Shown: piece by piece, positions 1-8,787 of the stretch
Layout of the letters: each line of letters opens with the position of its first letter
Position numbering within the stretch: the stretch's first letter is position 1
From: JBBRHQ01 sp963720735
Lineage (GTDB): Bacteria; Actinomycetota; Thermoleophilia; Solirubrobacterales; 70-9
NCBI GenBank assembly: GCA_963720735.1
Contig: CAVRGL010000001.1
Span: forward strand, 558,001-622,000
DNA length: 64,000 nt
Direction of reading: 5' to 3'
The notes under the pieces: generated by a model
Databases searched by the model: none
What the model was told of the DNA's origin: nothing
Seen by the model: only the letters and a program-made list of their open reading frames with translations
Position numbers and translations under genes: made by a program

Positions 1-37
1 CCACCAGGCCGGCGGCTATGTCGGCGAGATGCGTCAA
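1..37 (-). CDS. Possible start of the next atp gene (partial, off window)
   Basis: After the atpE stop the minus strand stays open to the window edge from a TTG at 35-37, giving about twelve residues (LTHLADIAAGLV). In F-type ATP synthase operons the gene after atpE encodes subunit b (atpF), so this may be its N-terminus. The piece is too short to recognise and no clear ribosome binding site is visible. The call rests on position alone. Confidence 0.25.
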   Translation of the reverse strand, partial: MTHLADIAAGLV

Positions 38-41
38 CGGC

Positions 42-305
42 CTAGAGGAAGAAGGCGATCAGGCCGAAGATGAAGGTGTAGAAGGCGACGGCCTCGGTCA
101 GGGCGAAGCCGAGCCAGCGGATGCTCTGGAGCTCGTCCTTCATCTCGGGCTGGCGCGCCACCGACTCGATCTCCTTGCCGAAGATGAAGCCGATGCCGAT
201 GCCGGCGCCGATCGAGCCGAGCCCGGCCCCCACACCGAGGGCGATCGCCTTGCCGGCATCGGTTATGCCGGTGTCGGTGATCGCTGCAATTGGCGAAAGA
301 TCCAT
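42..305 (-). CDS. atpE: F-type ATP synthase subunit c
   Basis: Proton-carrying subunit of the membrane Fo ring, 87 residues. Two hydrophobic helices flank a polar loop with the family ARQPE sequence. The first helix holds the glycine-rich packing motif GVGAGLGSIGAGIGIG (residues 24-39). The second carries the essential proton-binding acid, Glu71, in LTEAVAF. I chose the ATG at 303-305 because an AAAAGGAG ribosome binding site lies just upstream; a longer frame to 350 would add a non-hydrophobic tail absent from the family. It lies 16 nt after atpB in the same operon and the remaining atp genes should follow off the window. Confidence 0.96.
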   Translation of the reverse strand: MDLSPIAAITDTGITDAGKAIALGVGAGLGSIGAGIGIGFIFGKEIESVARQPEMKDELQSIRWLGFALTEAVAFYTFIFGLIAFFL

Positions 306-321
306 CGAGACTGCTCCTTTT

Positions 322-1233
322 CTAGTGACTTTCGGCGGTCGCGCCGCCAATGTAGATCGCGGTCAGGGTCGAGAAGATAAAGGCCTGCAGGGTGGCGACT
401 AGGCCGACCTCGAAGATGTAGAAGGCGAAGGCCATCGGGGCGGTCAGCGCCCCCAGCGCCGCCAGGCCGAGCAGGACGGCGAGGCCGCCGCCCATGAACA
501 GCAGCAGCAGGTGGCCGGCGAGGATGTTGGCGAAGAGTCGCACGGAGAGCGAGATCAGCCGCACGAAGTGGGAGACGACCTCGATCGCGAAGATCGCCGC
601 CTTTCCGAACGGGTTCATGTCTTCCAGTCCTGCCGGCAGCCAACTCTTCAGGTAGGCGATCAGGCCCTTGGCGCGGATCCCCTCGACGTGGTACGAGCCC
701 CAGACGACCAGGGTCAGGGCGAGCGGGATCGAGATGTTGGCGGTGGCCGCGTAGAGGGCGAATGCCGGAATCTCCAGACCGAAGATGTCGATCGGGTCGC
801 GGGTGTTGATCGGCAGCGGTATGTAGCCGATCATGTTCGAGAACCAGATGAAGAAGAAGAGGGTTGCCAGGAACGGAAACCACTTCGCCGCCAGCCTGTG
901 CTCCTCGATGTTCCCGCCGGTGATGTTGTTGCGGGTCAGGTCGTAGGCGACCTCGACCATCATCTGCACCCTGTTCGGCTTCTGCTGCATGCGCCGCGAG
1001 ATCCACACCATGACGGCGATCGTCAGGGCGCTGGCCAGGAACAGATAGAGGACGACCTTGTTGATGCTGAGGTCGATGCCGCCGATCTTGATGTTGATCC
1101 AGGGCTCGACCTTGAACTCGTTCTGTGGCTTGAACTCGTTGTTCTTGCCGGCGCTGCCGAAGAGGATCCCGAGCGCGATCGCGAAGGCGAAGTAGAGCCC
1201 GACCCCGAGCAGGACCTTCGTGCGGGTCTTCAT
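322..1233 (-). CDS. atpB: F-type ATP synthase subunit a
   Basis: Stator membrane subunit that forms the two proton half-channels against the c-ring, 303 residues. The C-terminal half contains the family signature SLSVRLFANILAGH, with the essential arginine at Arg232. Earlier hydrophobic segments (around 8-26, 60-79, 118-137 and 165-180) fit the usual five to six membrane helices. The ATG overlaps the stop of the upstream membrane gene by four bases (ATGA), so the two are translationally coupled. The N-terminal stretch with FKPQNEFKVEPW is longer than in E. coli but common in actinobacteria. Confidence 0.96.
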   Translation of the reverse strand: MKTRTKVLLGVGLYFAFAIALGILFGSAGKNNEFKPQNEFKVEPWINIKIGGIDLSINKVVLYLFLASALTIAVMVWISRRMQQKPNRVQMMVEVAYDLTRNNITGGNIEEHRLAAKWFPFLATLFFFIWFSNMIGYIPLPINTRDPIDIFGLEIPAFALYAATANISIPLALTLVVWGSYHVEGIRAKGLIAYLKSWLPAGLEDMNPFGKAAIFAIEVVSHFVRLISLSVRLFANILAGHLLLLFMGGGLAVLLGLAALGALTAPMAFAFYIFEVGLVATLQAFIFSTLTAIYIGGATAESH

Positions 1234-1658
1234 GCCGCATCCTGCTCGGGCTCGAGCAGCCTGGCCAGTGCCTGCGATGCGAGCGAGACGGTGACGAGGA
1301 CCGCGCTGAGGATCGCCGCCGCGAGCCCGTCCTGGCGCTCGGCCAGGCCGCCGACCAGGAGGATCGAGAGCGTGACCAGCCAGACCCGGCCGAGGATCGA
1401 CCCGGCGAGGACGCCCATCGCAGAGCGGCGGTCACCGTCCGCGAGCGCCCGCGTCGTGCGACGCTCGGCCGCGACCTGGACCGCTCGCTGGATCAGCCAG
1501 ACGACGGCGATCACCCCGTATCCGAGCAGCGGCCAGCCGGCGAGGAGGAAGACGGGCAGGGCCAGCCCCAGCACGACCAGGTCGAGGTAGCGCAGCGCCC
1601 GCAGGGCGCGGCTGGCGCCCCCGACTCGCTCAGATCCTTCTAAAGCGAGCGTAGACAA
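1230..1658 (-). CDS. AtpI-like small membrane protein upstream of atpB
   Basis: This 142-residue protein has about four hydrophobic segments (roughly 28-42, 46-58, 86-103 and 113-132). It sits immediately before atpB, overlapping its start by four bases. The position is that of the ATP synthase protein I/AtpI family, whose members assist c-ring assembly or Mg2+ uptake in other bacteria. The sequence is only weakly AtpI-like, so the name comes from context. Its own start overlaps the end of the atpZ-like gene by 29 bp, which suggests tight coupling along atpZ-atpI-atpB-atpE. Confidence 0.7.
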   Translation of the reverse strand: MSTLALEGSERVGGASRALRALRYLDLVVLGLALPVFLLAGWPLLGYGVIAVVWLIQRAVQVAAERRTTRALADGDRRSAMGVLAGSILGRVWLVTLSILLVGGLAERQDGLAAAILSAVLVTVSLASQALARLLEPEQDAA

Positions 1659-1827
1659 GGCCGAGTCCGGCGAAAAGCCCCGCGAAGAGGCCGGCGAGGC
1701 CGAGCGGGACGGCTAGATCGAGCAGGGCTCCCAGACCCCACCCCACGGCCCCGCCGATGACCATCGCGACGATCAGCTGGAGCCCGGCCGTGGCCGCCTC
1801 CGCCCTCGGGGAGCGCTCGTCGTTCAT
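1630..1827 (-). CDS. AtpZ-type small membrane protein
   Basis: A 65-residue protein with two hydrophobic helices separated by a glycine-rich turn (IVAMVIGGAVGWGLGALLD, then LGLAGLFAGLFAGLGLVYARF). This is the usual form of the AtpZ/F0F1-ATPase gene 1 family. It opens the atp operon about 150 nt after the end of the wecA-type gene. The intergenic stretch 1828-1975 contains a TATAGT sequence on the minus strand at 1932-1937 that could be a -10 box, without a convincing -35. The family role in Fo assembly or Mg2+/Ca2+ transport is known only from other species. Confidence 0.7.
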   Translation of the reverse strand: MNDERSPRAEAATAGLQLIVAMVIGGAVGWGLGALLDLAVPLGLAGLFAGLFAGLGLVYARFRRI

Positions 1828-1975
1828 CGGAGCCTGTGGTCTGACGGCCTGACAATTGCGGTCGCGGGTGGCACTGGAAGAGACAGAGCCGCTCAGCTCG
1901 GGAGCGACTCCCCGGCGCTGGCGGCGGGGCGACTATAGCCGAACGGCGCTCCCGGCCGCCCTCTCAGCGGCCCCG

Positions 1976-3208
1976 TCAGGGCGCCGGATCCGGCCGCTCG
2001 GGACCAAGCGCCTCGAACTCGCCGGTCTCGGGATCCACAGCCGGGAAGGTCCCCGTTTCCAGCTCTTCCGCGACGCCTCGGTCGATCGTCGCCGCGTCGG
2101 GCTCGGGACGCCCGGCCTCGAGGCTGATGCCGCGCAGCTGGCGCCCCCTGACCCGCCGCAGCTTGAGGATCTCGAGCACATAGACGAGGTAGATGCTGGC
2201 CGCCAGCGCGGCGAGGCCGCAGACGATCATCACCGCGGTCCAGCCGGCGTTGAAATGACCGTGATTGTCGCTGTAGGGGACGAACCGCAGGGCAAGGGCC
2301 AGAGCCGCGAGGATCAGCGTCCAGCCGTAGAGGTAGGCAAGGGTCCGCCGCTGCGAGAAGCCGATGTTTGCCATCCGGTGGTGGAAGTGGGACCTGTCGG
2401 CCTGGTAGATCGGCTGGCGGTACTTGAGCCGCTTGGCGACGACGAAGCCGCTGTCGAGGATCGGCACCGCGAGCACCACCAGGGGGAAGGCGAAAGCGAC
2501 CACCGCGTTGGTCTTCAGCGCGCCCTGGATCGCGGCGGTCGCCAGCAGGTAGCCGAGCAGGTTCGAGCCCGTGTCGCCCATGAAACTCGACGCCGGCGGG
2601 AAGCCGTGCCGCAGGAAGCCCAGCGCCGCCCCGGCGGTGAGCGCGGCCAGCACGCCGGCGGCGTTCCGGTCCAGCGAGAGGGCGATGATCGCCAGCGCCA
2701 GCGCCGCGATCGCGCAGACGCCGGCGGCGAGTCCGTCGACGCCGTCGATGAAGTTGGTGACGTTGACGATCGCCACGATCGCCAGCACGGTCCCCGGGTA
2801 GGCGACCCATCCCAGCTCGAAGCCGCCGATGAACGGCAGGGTGAGCGCGTCCACCCTGACGCCGCCCAGCACCGGGATCAGCGCTGCGACCATCTGCCCG
2901 AGGAGCTTCGGCAGCGCCGGCAGGTCGTAGATGTCGTCGAGCACGCCGACCAGCGCGATCGCAGCCGCCCCGAGCAGGATCGAGCGCGACTCGCCGTCGC
3001 CGGGAAGCCAGATCCAGCCGGCCACCTCGACCGCGGCGAGGATCGCCAGGCCCGAGAGCTTCGGCGTCGGGGCATCGTGCAGGCCGCGGTCGCGGGGATA
3101 GTCGATCGCCCCGATCCTCCGGGCCAGCCTCTCGGCCGGGGGGACCAGCACCCAGGCGATCGCGGCGGCGACGATGAAGGCGAGGACGGCGTCGGTTGTC
3201 GATGCCAT
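1976..3208 (-). CDS. Undecaprenyl-phosphate N-acetylhexosamine-1-phosphate transferase (WecA/TagO family)
   Basis: Integral-membrane sugar-1-phosphate transferase that loads UDP-HexNAc onto undecaprenyl phosphate, the first step of cell-wall glycopolymer synthesis. About ten membrane segments are visible. Family motifs appear in order: VGVLDDIYDLP (Mg2+-binding aspartates), NFIDGVDGLAAG, SFMGDTGSN and the HFHHRM histidine motif near residue 270. About 70 charged C-terminal residues follow the last helix. At 410 residues it has the normal length. The gene precedes the atp operon, as wecA does in mycobacteria (Rv1302). The exact sugar donor cannot be read from sequence. Confidence 0.9.
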   Translation of the reverse strand: MASTTDAVLAFIVAAAIAWVLVPPAERLARRIGAIDYPRDRGLHDAPTPKLSGLAILAAVEVAGWIWLPGDGESRSILLGAAAIALVGVLDDIYDLPALPKLLGQMVAALIPVLGGVRVDALTLPFIGGFELGWVAYPGTVLAIVAIVNVTNFIDGVDGLAAGVCAIAALALAIIALSLDRNAAGVLAALTAGAALGFLRHGFPPASSFMGDTGSNLLGYLLATAAIQGALKTNAVVAFAFPLVVLAVPILDSGFVVAKRLKYRQPIYQADRSHFHHRMANIGFSQRRTLAYLYGWTLILAALALALRFVPYSDNHGHFNAGWTAVMIVCGLAALAASIYLVYVLEILKLRRVRGRQLRGISLEAGRPEPDAATIDRGVAEELETGTFPAVDPETGEFEALGPERPDPAP

Positions 3209-3256
3209 TTCGTGGGGCCCCGGTGAGGTCCCGAAGCGGAGGGGCGGAGGGTGAGG

Positions 3257-4264
3257 CTACCCGACGGCCCCGAGGACACCCTGGACCAGCAGATCGGGAT
3301 CGCGGCGCACCCGCTCGGCCCCGGTTGCCCGGCGCTTCTCCAGGGCCAGCTCCTGCGGATCGTCCAGAACCAGCAGCCTGCCCTCGGCGATCAGCCTCTC
3401 GTCCACACCGCCCATTCGCCCGGCGAATGTGGTGTAGGCGGGTGTGCCGAGGGCGACCGCCTCGCGGTTCATCGTGCCGCCGGCGCTGACCACCAGGTCG
3501 GCGTATGCGATCAGGCTCTGGGCGTCGATCGCCGCTTCCGGGACGAGCAGGCGCGGGGAGCCGATCGAGCGCACCGTCTCCGCCTGGTCCCCGGTGCGGG
3601 GGATGACCACGGAGATGGTGCCCTCCGCCGCCGCGAGGCGATCGAGCAGGCGCCGGTGGAGATCGCTCGGGGCGTGATACTCGGAGGTCTCCGGCGGAGG
3701 ACGGACGACCACCAGCACGTCCGCGGGGTCGATCCCCAGGGCGCCGACCACGGTGGGGTCGGGCTCGAAGTCGGCAAGGTAGTACTCCTCCTTGAGGCCG
3801 GGGAAGCGGAACAGCTTGCGCTCGGGCGCCCCGACCCGCGCCAGCCGCTCGACCGGGATCGAGTCGGGGACCATCACCCGCCGCGCCGCCCGGAAGGCGG
3901 CTTGCCGCTGCAGGCCGGCGAACTCGTAGTCCTGCATCTGCACGGAGGGAATGCGGAAGCCGGCCGAGACGACCGCCAGGTCAACGGAGCCGTGGGCGAG
4001 CGCCAGGTCGGGGCGCCGCTCCCATGCGATCCCGGCGAGCCGGCGCGAGCGGGAGGCAAGCGCTCGTGCCTTGCCCGCGCGGGAGGCGCCGCCGTGGGTT
4101 CCGACCGCCTCGTAGGGGATCCCGAGCCGGTCGAGTACGCCGAGGGTCTGCCCGTAGGAGCGCGTCGTGACGAAGACCTGATGGCCGCCCGAGCGGAGCC
4201 GCTCGATGATCGGGCGCAGGACCAGCGGATGGGCGGCGGCCGTGCAGTCCACCCAGACCTTCAC
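3257..4264 (-). CDS. DUF354 family protein, predicted glycosyltransferase-like
   Basis: A 335-residue protein of the DUF354 family, which has a two-domain GT-B-like fold related to UDP-GlcNAc 2-epimerases and glycosyltransferases. Visible features are an N-terminal VWVDCTAAAHPLVLRPIIERL, a central VVRPPPETSEYH and the C-terminal SAGGTMNREAVALGTPAY, typical of nucleotide-sugar binding. I start it at the GTG 4262-4264. The frame remains open through three 42-bp repeats to 4420, but these encode a low-complexity repeat (VGTTAARPDAKRRG) and are probably not part of the enzyme. It follows glyA on the same strand. Substrate unknown. Confidence 0.72.
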   Translation of the reverse strand: MKVWVDCTAAAHPLVLRPIIERLRSGGHQVFVTTRSYGQTLGVLDRLGIPYEAVGTHGGASRAGKARALASRSRRLAGIAWERRPDLALAHGSVDLAVVSAGFRIPSVQMQDYEFAGLQRQAAFRAARRVMVPDSIPVERLARVGAPERKLFRFPGLKEEYYLADFEPDPTVVGALGIDPADVLVVVRPPPETSEYHAPSDLHRRLLDRLAAAEGTISVVIPRTGDQAETVRSIGSPRLLVPEAAIDAQSLIAYADLVVSAGGTMNREAVALGTPAYTTFAGRMGGVDERLIAEGRLLVLDDPQELALEKRRATGAERVRRDPDLLVQGVLGAVG

Positions 4265-4281
4265 GTCGCTCGCCTGCACGT

Positions 4282-4454
4282 CCCTCCGCTTCGCGTCCGG
4301 GCGTGCGGCGGTGGTGCCCACTCCCCTCCGCTTCGCGTCCGGGCGTGCGGCGGTGGTGCCCACTCCCCTCCGCTTCGCGTCCGGGCGTGCGGCGGTGGTG
4401 CCCACTCTGCTCACTTTCAACCCCTCCCCCTCCGCTTCCGGCGTGCGGGGGTGG
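4282..4454. repeat. 42-bp tandem repeat, three full copies plus a degenerate fourth
   Basis: Three near-identical 42-bp units begin at 4282, 4324 and 4366. A decayed fourth lies at about 4421-4454. Each unit contains the core CTCCGCTTCGCGTCCGG followed by GCGTGCGGCGGTGGTGCCCA. In the first copy the core is flanked by GCACG (4276-4280) and CGTGC (4302-4306), so it can form a hairpin loop. The same core recurs three times at 27231-27380. The array fills the space between glyA and the DUF354 gene. Because 42 is a multiple of three, the downstream frame stays open through it. Confidence 0.85.
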
Positions 4455-5738
4455 TCAAACGGAGGCTGGAGAGAGCTGCGGGTAGAGCGGGTAGCGGTCC
4501 ATCAGCGCACGGGTGCGCTCGGACAGGGACGCTTTCTGCGCCTCAAAATTCTCTCCGAGGGCCTCGGCTATCACCGCCGCCACCTCTCGCAGGTCGTCCT
4601 CGAGCAGGCCGCGGGTGGTGAGCGCCGGGGTTCCGATCCGCAGCCCCGAGGGATTCATCGGGGGCCGCTCGTCGAAGGGGATCGCGTTGCGGTTGACGGT
4701 GATCCCGACCTCTTCGAGGCGCGACTCGGCGGTCTTCCCGTCGAGCCCCGTCGGGGTCAGGTCGACCAGGACCAGGTGGACGTCGGTGCCCCCGGTGAGC
4801 ACCTCGACCCCACCGGCCCCAAGGCCCTCCGCCAGAGCGCGGGCGTTGGCGATCGTCTGCCGCTGCCGGGCCCGGAACGGTTCGCTCGAGGCGATCCCCA
4901 GGGCCACCGCCTTGGCGGCGATCACGTGCATCAACGGGCCGCCCTGCTGTCCGGGGAAGACCGAGCGGTCGATGTCCTTGGCGAGCTCCTCGCGGCAGAG
5001 GATCATCCCGCTGCGCGGCCCGCAGAGCGTCTTGTGGATGGTGGTCGTGACGACGTCGGCGTGCTCCACAGGGTTCGGGTGCTCTCCGGCGGCGACCAGT
5101 CCGGCGAAGTGCGCCATATCGACCATCAGCCGGGCGCCGACCGAGTCGGCGATCTCACGGAAGGCGGGGAAGTCGAGCTGGCGCGGGTAGGCGGACCAGC
5201 CGGCGACGATCAGCTTCGGCCGGTGCTGATTGGCTAGCCGCTCGACCTCGTCCATGTCGACCCGCAGGTCCTCGCGGCTGACGTGGTAGGGGACGACCTC
5301 ATAGAGCTTGCCTGAGACGTTCAGCTTCATCCCGTGGGTGAGGTGCCCCCCGTGGTCGAGCGCCAGGCCCATGATCGTGTCGCCCGGCTCGATCAGCGCC
5401 ATGTAGGCGGCGTTGTTCGCCTGAGCGCCGGCGTGCGGCTGGACGTTGACGTGCTCGGCGCCGAACAGCTCCCTGGCCCGGTCGATCGCCAGCTGCTCGG
5501 CGACGTCGACCTCCTCGCAGCCGCCGTAATAGCGCCGGCCGGGATAGCCCTCGGCGTACTTGTTGGTGAGCACCGAGCCGGTGGCCTCGAGCACCGCGGC
5601 GGGGACGAAGTTCTCCGAAGCGATCATCTCCAGCGTTCCCTGCTGGCGGCGCAGCTCGCCGTCGAGGACGGCGGCGATCTCGGGGTCGACCTCGGCCAGC
5701 GGCGCGTTTTGGAAATCCTCTGGCAGCTCCTGGCTCAT
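4455..5738 (-). CDS. glyA: Serine hydroxymethyltransferase
   Basis: PLP enzyme that converts serine and tetrahydrofolate to glycine and 5,10-methylene-THF, the main cellular source of one-carbon units. Length is 427 residues, normal for the family. Motifs include MIASENFVP, YAEGYPGRRYYGG near the start and the PLP-lysine segment TTTIHKTLCGPRSG. The ATG at 5736-5738 matches the family N-terminus; the frame extends further but without similarity. Its position between sua5/tsaC and wecA matches the arrangement in Streptomyces. A SnoaL-like gene is divergent 52 nt away. Confidence 0.96.
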   Translation of the reverse strand: MSQELPEDFQNAPLAEVDPEIAAVLDGELRRQQGTLEMIASENFVPAAVLEATGSVLTNKYAEGYPGRRYYGGCEEVDVAEQLAIDRARELFGAEHVNVQPHAGAQANNAAYMALIEPGDTIMGLALDHGGHLTHGMKLNVSGKLYEVVPYHVSREDLRVDMDEVERLANQHRPKLIVAGWSAYPRQLDFPAFREIADSVGARLMVDMAHFAGLVAAGEHPNPVEHADVVTTTIHKTLCGPRSGMILCREELAKDIDRSVFPGQQGGPLMHVIAAKAVALGIASSEPFRARQRQTIANARALAEGLGAGGVEVLTGGTDVHLVLVDLTPTGLDGKTAESRLEEVGITVNRNAIPFDERPPMNPSGLRIGTPALTTRGLLEDDLREVAAVIAEALGENFEAQKASLSERTRALMDRYPLYPQLSPASV

Positions 5739-5790
5739 CGAGGCCGACCATAGCAATGGCGCCCGAGGCCGCCGGTCTACCCTTCCGGCC

Positions 5791-6207
5791 ATGTCGGCGG
5801 CCGACGTGGAGATGGTCCGGTCAGGTTTCGAGACGCTCGCCAGGGAAGGCGTCGAGGGCCTCCTGCCCCTCATCCACCCGGAGTTCGAGATGACCACACC
5901 GGTGGGGCTCGCCGCCGAGCCGGACACCTACCGCGGGCGCCAGGGGATGCGCCGCTACTGGGAGTCCTTTGGCGACGGCATCGAGGAGATCGAGTTCGTG
6001 GCCCGCGGGTTCGAGGACCTCGATCAAGGCAGGGTGCTCAACGTGGCGGTCCTTCGGGGCAGGGGGCGGAGCACCGGGATCGAGGTCTCCCAGGAGGTTG
6101 TGCTCGTCTGGGAGGTGCGCGACGCGATGGCTTACCGGGTCGACATCTTCGCCTCCGAGGAGGAGGCGCGGGCGGCGTTCCCGGGCCACTGGGGGCCGCG
6201 AGCCTAA
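5791..6207 (+). CDS. SnoaL-like/NTF2-fold protein
   Basis: A 138-residue protein with the alpha+beta NTF2/SnoaL pattern. It has an N-terminal helix (DVEMVRSGFETLAREGVEGLL), the family HPEFEM strand, then GRQGMRRYWESF and alternating strands to the end. SnoaL-like proteins are usually small hydrolases, isomerases or cyclases, or non-enzymatic ligand binders. Nothing here narrows the role. It is divergent from glyA and overlaps the convergent tsaC gene by four bases. Confidence 0.75.
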   Translation: MSAADVEMVRSGFETLAREGVEGLLPLIHPEFEMTTPVGLAAEPDTYRGRQGMRRYWESFGDGIEEIEFVARGFEDLDQGRVLNVAVLRGRGRSTGIEVSQEVVLVWEVRDAMAYRVDIFASEEEARAAFPGHWGPRA

Positions 6208-6839
6208 TCCAACCCTGCGAGCGCGCCGCGGACCTCGGCCTCGGGCATCCCCCCTTCGCGGAGCAGGCGCCACTCGCCGTCGCGCTCCAGCCGGGTCAGG
6301 TCGACCACCGTGGAGGGCTTCCCTGTCAGCTCGCCGCCGTCGATCGTCAGATCGGCGCCGGCCAGCACTCCGGCGTCGATCTCACCGAAGCGGGCGGGGG
6401 CCGGCTCACCGCTGCGGTTGGCGCTGGTCTGGAACACGGGGCAGGCGGCGCCAGCCAGGGGTCCGCCGATCAGCCGCAGGCCGAGACGCCCGGCGTCCTC
6501 GCGACAGGCGAGCGGATAGCGACCGCCAGGGTTTGCGACCACCAGGGTCACGGGGCCGGGCATCAACGCCGCCACCGCCTCCCGGGTGCGCTCGCCGAGG
6601 CTCTCGAGCAGCTCCCGCATGGCGAGCGGGGAGAAGTAGAGGACCGCCGAGGGCTTGCCATCGTCGCGGCCCTTGATCCTGTGGACCCGCTCGATCGCCG
6701 TTGCGTCGAGCGGGTCGCAGGCGAGCCCGTAGAGGCCGTCAGCCGGGAACACGGCCACCCCGCCCGAGGCGACGCAGCGCTCCAGCGCGGCGCGCGCCTC
6801 GCCGCCCCCGTCGCGGCTGACGGAGACCGCCTCGCTCAT
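6204..6839 (-). CDS. L-threonylcarbamoyladenylate synthase (TsaC/Sua5/YciO family)
   Basis: Makes threonylcarbamoyl-AMP from threonine, bicarbonate and ATP for the t6A37 modification of ANN-decoding tRNAs. The protein is 211 residues, the single-domain TsaC/YrdC form without a Sua5 C-terminal domain. Motifs are FPADGLYGLACD, RIKGRDDGKP (the KRxxxxP-like basic motif), LMPGPVTLV and the C-terminal PSTVVDLT. The start ATG at 6837-6839 overlaps the prmC stop (ATGA). Its place after prmC is the conserved actinobacterial order. Confidence 0.9.
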   Translation of the reverse strand: MSEAVSVSRDGGGEARAALERCVASGGVAVFPADGLYGLACDPLDATAIERVHRIKGRDDGKPSAVLYFSPLAMRELLESLGERTREAVAALMPGPVTLVVANPGGRYPLACREDAGRLGLRLIGGPLAGAACPVFQTSANRSGEPAPARFGEIDAGVLAGADLTIDGGELTGKPSTVVDLTRLERDGEWRLLREGGMPEAEVRGALAGLD

Positions 6840-7678
6840 CGCCTCGCCACGACCGTGCGCTCGATTCCCGCGAGATCGACGCGGGTCTCCTGCGAGCCGA
6901 AGCCGCTCTCCGTGGCGAGGGCGGCTACCGCGCCCGCCTGCCCGGCGCCGACCTCGAGGGCGACGGTCCTCGCCACCTCCGCCAGCCGCGGGACGATCTC
7001 GCGCAGCACCTCGAGGCCGTCGGCGCCGGCGAACAGCGCCTCGGCCGGCTCCCAGGAGGAGATCTCCGGCTGAAGCGCGGCGCGGTCGGCGTCGGCGACG
7101 TAGGGGAGGTTGGCGACGGCGAGGTCGAACGCCTCGCCCCCGGGCACCGAGCCCTCGATCAGCGTCACCCGGTCCGCGAAACCGAGGCGCCGGGCGTTGG
7201 CGCGGGCCACCTCCAGGGCCGCGGCGGACGTGTCGGTCGCGGTCACCTCGCAAGCCGGCAGCTCATCCGCGATCGCCAGCGCCACCGCCCCCGAGCCGGT
7301 GCCGACGTCGAGGACCCTGGCGGGCCCGAGCTCGAGCGCCACCTCGACCAACAGCTCGCTCTCGGGGCGGGGGATCAGCACCCGCCGGTCGACCTCGAGC
7401 TCGATCCACCGGAACCCCTTCGAGCCGAGGATGTAGGCGACCGGCTCGCGCCGCAGCCGCCGCCGCACCATCGTCGCGAACTCCCTCGCCGCTCCCGCGG
7501 GGATCTCCAGCTCCGGCGCCGCCTCGATCCGGGAGCGCTCCACCCCTGTCGCGGCGGCGAGCAGCAGCGAGGCGTCGAGGCGGGGCGTCTCGACCCCGGC
7601 CGCCGCCAGCGCCTCGCTCGCCGCCTGCAGAGCCTCCCCGGCCGCGGCCGCCGCAGGCCGGGAGGCCTCAGCGCGCAT
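6836..7678 (-). CDS. prmC: Release factor glutamine methyltransferase
   Basis: SAM-dependent N5-glutamine methyltransferase (PrmC/HemK) that methylates the GGQ glutamine of release factors. The protein is 280 residues. The N-terminal helical domain is followed by the SAM-binding core VLDVGTGSGAVALAIA and the active-site motif VANLPYV, here NLPY rather than the common NPPY. Its substrate RF1 is encoded directly upstream by prfA, with an 11-bp overlap. Start at the ATG 7676-7678 gives the usual family length. Confidence 0.93.
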   Translation of the reverse strand: MRAEASRPAAAAAGEALQAASEALAAAGVETPRLDASLLLAAATGVERSRIEAAPELEIPAGAAREFATMVRRRLRREPVAYILGSKGFRWIELEVDRRVLIPRPESELLVEVALELGPARVLDVGTGSGAVALAIADELPACEVTATDTSAAALEVARANARRLGFADRVTLIEGSVPGGEAFDLAVANLPYVADADRAALQPEISSWEPAEALFAGADGLEVLREIVPRLAEVARTVALEVGAGQAGAVAALATESGFGSQETRVDLAGIERTVVARR

Positions 7679-8741
7679 CCGCAGCCTGTGCCTCGAGCCG
7701 CCGGCGCTTCTCCTCGGCGGCGAGCGCCTCGGTGAACTCGGCCAGGTTCCCGCCCAGAACCCCGTCGAGGTCGTGCGAGGTGTGCTTGATCCGGTGGTCC
7801 GTGACCCTCCCCTGGGGGAAGTTGTAGGTGCGGATCTTCTCCGAGCGCTCGCCGCTGCCCACCTGGGCACGGCGCTCGGAGGCGATCTCGGCCTGCTGCT
7901 CGGCCAGCTTCCGCTCGTAGAGCCGCGCCCGCAGCACCCGCATCGCCCGCTCCTTGTTCTGGAGCTGGGATTTCTCGTCCTGCATAGAGACCACGATCCC
8001 GGTCGGCCGGTGGGTGACCCGCACCGCCGAGTCGGTGGTGTTGACTGACTGCCCGCCCGGACCGGAGGACCGGTAGACGTCGATCTGAAGCTCGTTCGGG
8101 TCGATCTCGATCTCCACCTCCTCCGCCTCGGGAAGAACGGCCACGGTCGCGGTCGAGGTGTGGATCCGGCCCTGCGACTCGGTGGCGGGGACGCGCTGGA
8201 CGCGGTGGGTGCCCCCCTCGTACTTGAACACCGAGTAGGCGCCGTCGCCCTTCACCCCGAAGGTGATCTCCTTGAAGCCGCCGACCTCGGCCGGTGACTG
8301 GGAGATCACCTCGGTCGCGAAGCCCTGCTCCTCGGCGTAGCGGGTGAGCATCTTGAACAGGTCCCCCGCGAAGAGGGCCGCCTCGTCGCCGCCGGTGCCG
8401 GCCCTGATCTCGACCAGCACGTTCTTGGAGTCGTTCGGATCTCGCTCGACCATCGCCAGGCGGATCTCCTCCTCGAGCTGCTCGAGCCGTGCCGGGGCGT
8501 CGGCGACCACCGCCTTCAGCTCGGGGTCGTCGCCGTCCTCGGCGAGCATCTCTCGCGCCCCCTCGAGGTCGTCGCGGAGCCGCAGGTATTCCTGCGCCAG
8601 TGCCTGCGCGGGCTGAAGCTCCCGGTAGTCGCGCCCGACCTGCGCGTAGCGCTCGCGCTCGGCGATCACCTCGGGGTCGGACATCTGCGCCTCGAGATCG
8701 GCGAACCGGTCCTGGATCTGTTGCACGAGCGATTCGATCAT
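7668..8741 (-). CDS. prfA: Peptide chain release factor 1
   Basis: RF1 recognises UAA and UAG stop codons and triggers peptide release. The protein is 357 residues. The stop-codon recognition tripeptide PAT is seen in RVPATESQGRIHTS and the catalytic loop in SSGPGGQSVNTTDSAVR. PAT rather than the RF2-type SPF tripeptide identifies RF1. Start at ATG 8739-8741 (MIESLVQQ) matches the family; an upstream open stretch to 8777 is ignored. It overlaps prmC, its modifying enzyme. Confidence 0.97.
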   Translation of the reverse strand: MIESLVQQIQDRFADLEAQMSDPEVIAERERYAQVGRDYRELQPAQALAQEYLRLRDDLEGAREMLAEDGDDPELKAVVADAPARLEQLEEEIRLAMVERDPNDSKNVLVEIRAGTGGDEAALFAGDLFKMLTRYAEEQGFATEVISQSPAEVGGFKEITFGVKGDGAYSVFKYEGGTHRVQRVPATESQGRIHTSTATVAVLPEAEEVEIEIDPNELQIDVYRSSGPGGQSVNTTDSAVRVTHRPTGIVVSMQDEKSQLQNKERAMRVLRARLYERKLAEQQAEIASERRAQVGSGERSEKIRTYNFPQGRVTDHRIKHTSHDLDGVLGGNLAEFTEALAAEEKRRRLEAQAADAR

Positions 8742-8787
8742 CCGCAGGGATTGTGACGTTTGCCGCCCTCTCGTCACTCCCCACCGG

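Noticed and set aside
4282..4454. Tandem repeats as a CRISPR array
   Set aside because: The units are contiguous 42-bp copies without unique spacers, only three to four in number, and no cas gene is near.
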